Below are positions 60,718-64,000 of a stretch of 64,000 bases of DNA, in pieces. The notes beneath the pieces are model-generated. The model saw only the letters and a list, made by a program, of their open reading frames with translations, ran no database searches and had not been told where the DNA came from. Every line of letters begins with the position of its first letter. Position 1 is the first letter of the stretch. The translations under genes and the position numbers were made by a program. Origin of the DNA: Spironucleus salmonicida (lineage: Eukaryota > Fornicata > Diplomonadida > Hexamitidae). Location of the stretch: the NCBI GenBank assembly GCA_000497125.2, contig CM035319.1:1418001-1482000 (forward strand). Direction: 5' to 3'.

Positions 60718-63700
60718 TCACTTAACGTTAATAATTAAATTAAATTATTATAAATCTGCCTAGGAAAATATATTTCCAGTATAGTTTTTCAAAATATCGT
60801 CAATAGTTATATAAGCAGCTAATGAAAGTGCTTATTGTTATTTTTTGTCCATTTAAGTAGAAACTTATGTCCATAATTTTTAAAGCTAGATAGCCAGATA
60901 ATTCAAAATACTAAATGTATCGAATGTAATTAAATTTGGTTCCAAAGTATTACAAATATTCATTAATTATTACTTTAAAATTTCACATTTAGAAAAATGC
61001 TATTTAACTGATCTTAATGATTGAATAATTCTTATACGATTACCTTTTGATTGAAGTTAGCATACATGTTTTTATATTGCATTAGGTATATTTTAAAATA
61101 ATAACCTTAATAACTTATTATCTGGTAATTGCTCTTATAACTAAATAATTCCTAGTGATTTTAATTTCTATTATAAAATCTCATAGTCTCTATTAATTAT
61201 TTCTGATTAGAAAATAAAATAAAAAGGAGACTATGAGGGCACATCAGACGAATTAATAATATTAACTAAATAAACATAGTTATATATTAAAACTTAAATT
61301 CCTGCTATTTTGTACTCTGGTTATTACTCTAAATACTATTCAATTATACTTCTAAATATCAAAGACATTTTAATGAATAATATACCTCCGTTTTATTAAA
61401 ATGAAAATAACAGCCACCAAATTATATCAAATTCTTACTCAGTATAAAAATATTACCTCATAGTACATAATTATGACATAGTTTATAAAACATTTAATAT
61501 TTATATATTGACAAAGCTTCTGTTTGTCTGTTAAGTCTTATTTTCCAATATTTCAGGTACTTATATCTTATTTATCTATTTTATTGCTTATTTATCATCT
61601 TAAATCAAAATTAATCTTTTCTTATATTAAAAATATCGACTGAACTTATCAGTTAATGTTTAGTAAGTCTACTTATCGATACAGTTGGAATGTATATAAT
61701 CTAATATGATAAATCGAGGGAAAACATAGAAAAAGAATGGTAACATAAAATTCTATAAAACAAAATCTGCTGTCTATTATAGTGTTTTAAAATTATATAA
61801 CCCTTGAATAAATAGTATAATCTCATTAATATTTTATCCTTATATTAATCGCTCACAAATTATATTTTGAACTAGAAAGTTTTTGTCAAATTAAAATGAA
61901 TACTTAAGTTATTAACCAAACTGTTTTGCTGTTTTAGGAGTAATTTGGTTTAGCTTATAATTTAATTCTACTCTTATTTTTTCTGTAGGAATTTCACAAA
62001 TGACTATGTTTTTAAATTAGGCTTAGTCATATATAGGAGTGAAGGTAGAATTTTTACATAACTTCTATAACGTTTTCATGAGCCAAGGTTTATTACTAAT
62101 ACCATATAAGTTAAATAAATTTACTTAAAATAAAGATTTTAAGTAATCACAAGATGCTTATTACTCCTAAAGTTCTAAATGTATTTGATCGTAATGATAT
62201 TTTTTCTCATAAAATTTAGTGAGCGTTAAAAAGATTTATTACTCTTCTTAAGATAATTAAGATATTTCTTACTATGATAGTTATATTTCCTAATCCAATT
62301 CTTGTCGTTTTTTATATAGAAAATCTTTTTTTCTAATAGCTGGTTGAATATTTGAGTTAAAAAATTATTCTCTGATATTATCAGGAAGTTTAATAGCTTA
62401 AAATTAAAGTTTTGATAATGTACTAGTTAAATCGTTAAACTCTTTATCTGTATGTATGTATATTTATTTATTATTTTATATTTGGTCGAAAATAAGTTTT
62501 ATTTTCTGTTATAAGAGCGGTGAATATTTCTTAAATGATATGTTTAAATCTTGAGCAGCCTATTCTAATTATGATCTTTCAGCTTTTAGAGACTATAAAT
62601 GCTAAGAATCTACATCAAAATATTGGCGAATAACCTATACTAATCTATATATGAATAAATTTGTGAACTATCTTTCAGTATTATAAAGTTTTAACATTAC
62701 TTAATCATAGTCTTGAAAAATAAGATTATACTTGTTTATTATAAATAATAATATTGATAATATTCTTTACCTTTCTGATAATTTTATTGTAAAATCTATC
62801 ATCATTGCTGATAAATGATTTAGAGTAGATTATAATACTATAAACTAAGAATAACTTGGATAAAAATTAATTAATTTTTAATCTGATCCTTATAATTATG
62901 GGAAAATATTAGATACTAAACAATCTGCTATAGATTCAATATTGAAGTTAAAATTTCTTATAAAATTTTATACGCTATCAACTATAATTGATGGGAGCAA
63001 ATTATTATATAAACGAGGAACTTAATCAGTTAATAAAATGATATCAACATTATGACATTATTTGATATTAGTGGCTAGTTAGACTAAATAACCTTTAGTT
63101 AATTTTATATCTTATCCTTAAAAATTAATATTATCATAAATCCAAGGTAGACTTTATGAAAATTCAAAAATGAAATATAATATTTCTAAAGGTACACTTT
63201 TAAGAATGCTTAATTATGCAACATATTGTAACAATTCATTAACAAATACAGGGCCGTCTTAGTACGTTCTTAACATTAAAATACTGCTAATACTAATTAA
63301 AGGGTAATTTGATATACAAATATCAAGTAATAACTAAACTGAGGCCGTTGAGAATAATGATTGCTATAAATTTTTATCTTATAAAAATATTTCAATTATC
63401 TTTGACAACAGTTTACCCGATTTATTTATCTGCCCAACTAAAATAGAATTAAAATTATAGGTACTAATTTTCATGTTAACTTTATCAAATATAGTACATT
63501 TTTCTTATTCCTAACAAGAAAGTATAGAGGCCAATAAAATAAGCTGATCTCCAGATTTTTGAATATTTTATAATTAAATATTATCTTAAATGTACTATGC
63601 ATTTACTTGTAGACTAATATTTTATTTTTATAATATGTTATTTATAAATTGATCTAACTTGGCATGAAATATAGTATCGTAGACAGTATTATATTGAATA

Positions 63701-64000
63701 AGATAATATGGAAGCTTTATTTAGAAATTAAAATTAGAAATTAAATACAATGCCTCTTATTTTGTCATGATAATAAATAAAATATCTAGTACCTCAAATG
63801 GATTTGCAGCTATTAATTGTTAATTATTTAACTTAATTTCCAAAGAATTGTTATGTAAAACCTATATATTCTATAGATTTAATTAAATTTAGTCTAGCTC
63901 CTCTACTTATTACTTTAATTATTATTTATCATATTTAACAAAACTTTAGTAAACAAGTTGTGTTCCTTAGTTATCAACAAATGATTTTAATAATAATTAT
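60718..64000 (-). CDS. Very large unknown protein, 3' part only
   Basis: An open frame with no TGA for about 1094 codons from the right edge of the window to TGA 60718; phase was checked at 61744, 62077, 63472 and 63973. The start lies beyond 64000. The protein is strongly alpha-helical, rich in Leu, Ile, Gln and Asn, without obvious coiled coil, zinc or nucleotide motifs. A large solenoid scaffold (large nucleoporin, exportin or vacuolar-sorting type) is conceivable, but there is no signature to prove it. Confidence 0.75.

Overview
The window is a gene-dense piece of a nuclear genome from a flagellated or ciliated protist that reads UAA and UAG as glutamine and uses only UGA as stop. With UGA as the sole stop, about 44 open frames tile almost the whole 64 kb. 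Every complete frame has a start and a stop in the same phase. Conserved columns fix the reassignment: the Gln of the dolichyl-P GlcNAc-1-P transferase signatures and of the dynamin P-loop are TAA, and the Gln of dynamin's LQLN is TAG. No gene needs an intron. This code is known in ciliates and in hexamitid diplomonads (and some oxymonads). The intron-free, very compact layout leans towards a hexamitid-like lineage, but sequence alone does not settle it.

Layout: 1-6645 carries the tail of an unknown gene, an LC8-type dynein light chain, a coiled-coil protein, a HECT ubiquitin ligase and a small protein. 6647-14815 is a minus-strand run: a GC-rich C2H2 zinc-finger protein, a fused phytol-kinase/TMEM19-type membrane protein, a two-domain transmembrane adenylyl cyclase and an eIF2A-like beta-propeller. 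14907-22183 holds small unknowns, a SANT protein, coiled-coil proteins and an LRR protein. 22184-27213 is a 5-kb gene desert. 27214-34542 has coiled-coil and unknown genes, a two-repeat Myb protein, a 1192-residue LRR protein and a Sec22-type R-SNARE. 34556-44389 has a 1943-residue EF-hand/WD40 protein, an EF-hand protein and an IQCH-like protein. 44489-54014 has a RING-H2 protein, FCF1/UTP24, a dynamin, a membrane protein, a Myb protein, a VPS33-like SM protein, a TPGS2-like protein and ALG7/DPAGT1. 54827-64000 has a Nup93-like protein, a divergent actin-related protein, a PHD protein, two unknowns and the end of a very large unknown gene that runs off the right edge.

The genes do not form one pathway. 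Recurrent themes are the axoneme (dynein light chain, EF-hand/WD40, IQCH, TPGS2, LRR and coiled-coil proteins), membrane traffic (Sec22, VPS33, dynamin) and transcriptional control (three Myb/SANT proteins and one PHD protein). The strongest architectural rule is that ten convergent gene pairs have stop codons only 0-16 nt apart, while divergent pairs share AT-rich spacers. The 5-kb desert breaks that rule, because it too lies between two convergent genes. No tRNA, rRNA, CRISPR array or recognisable transposon was found.
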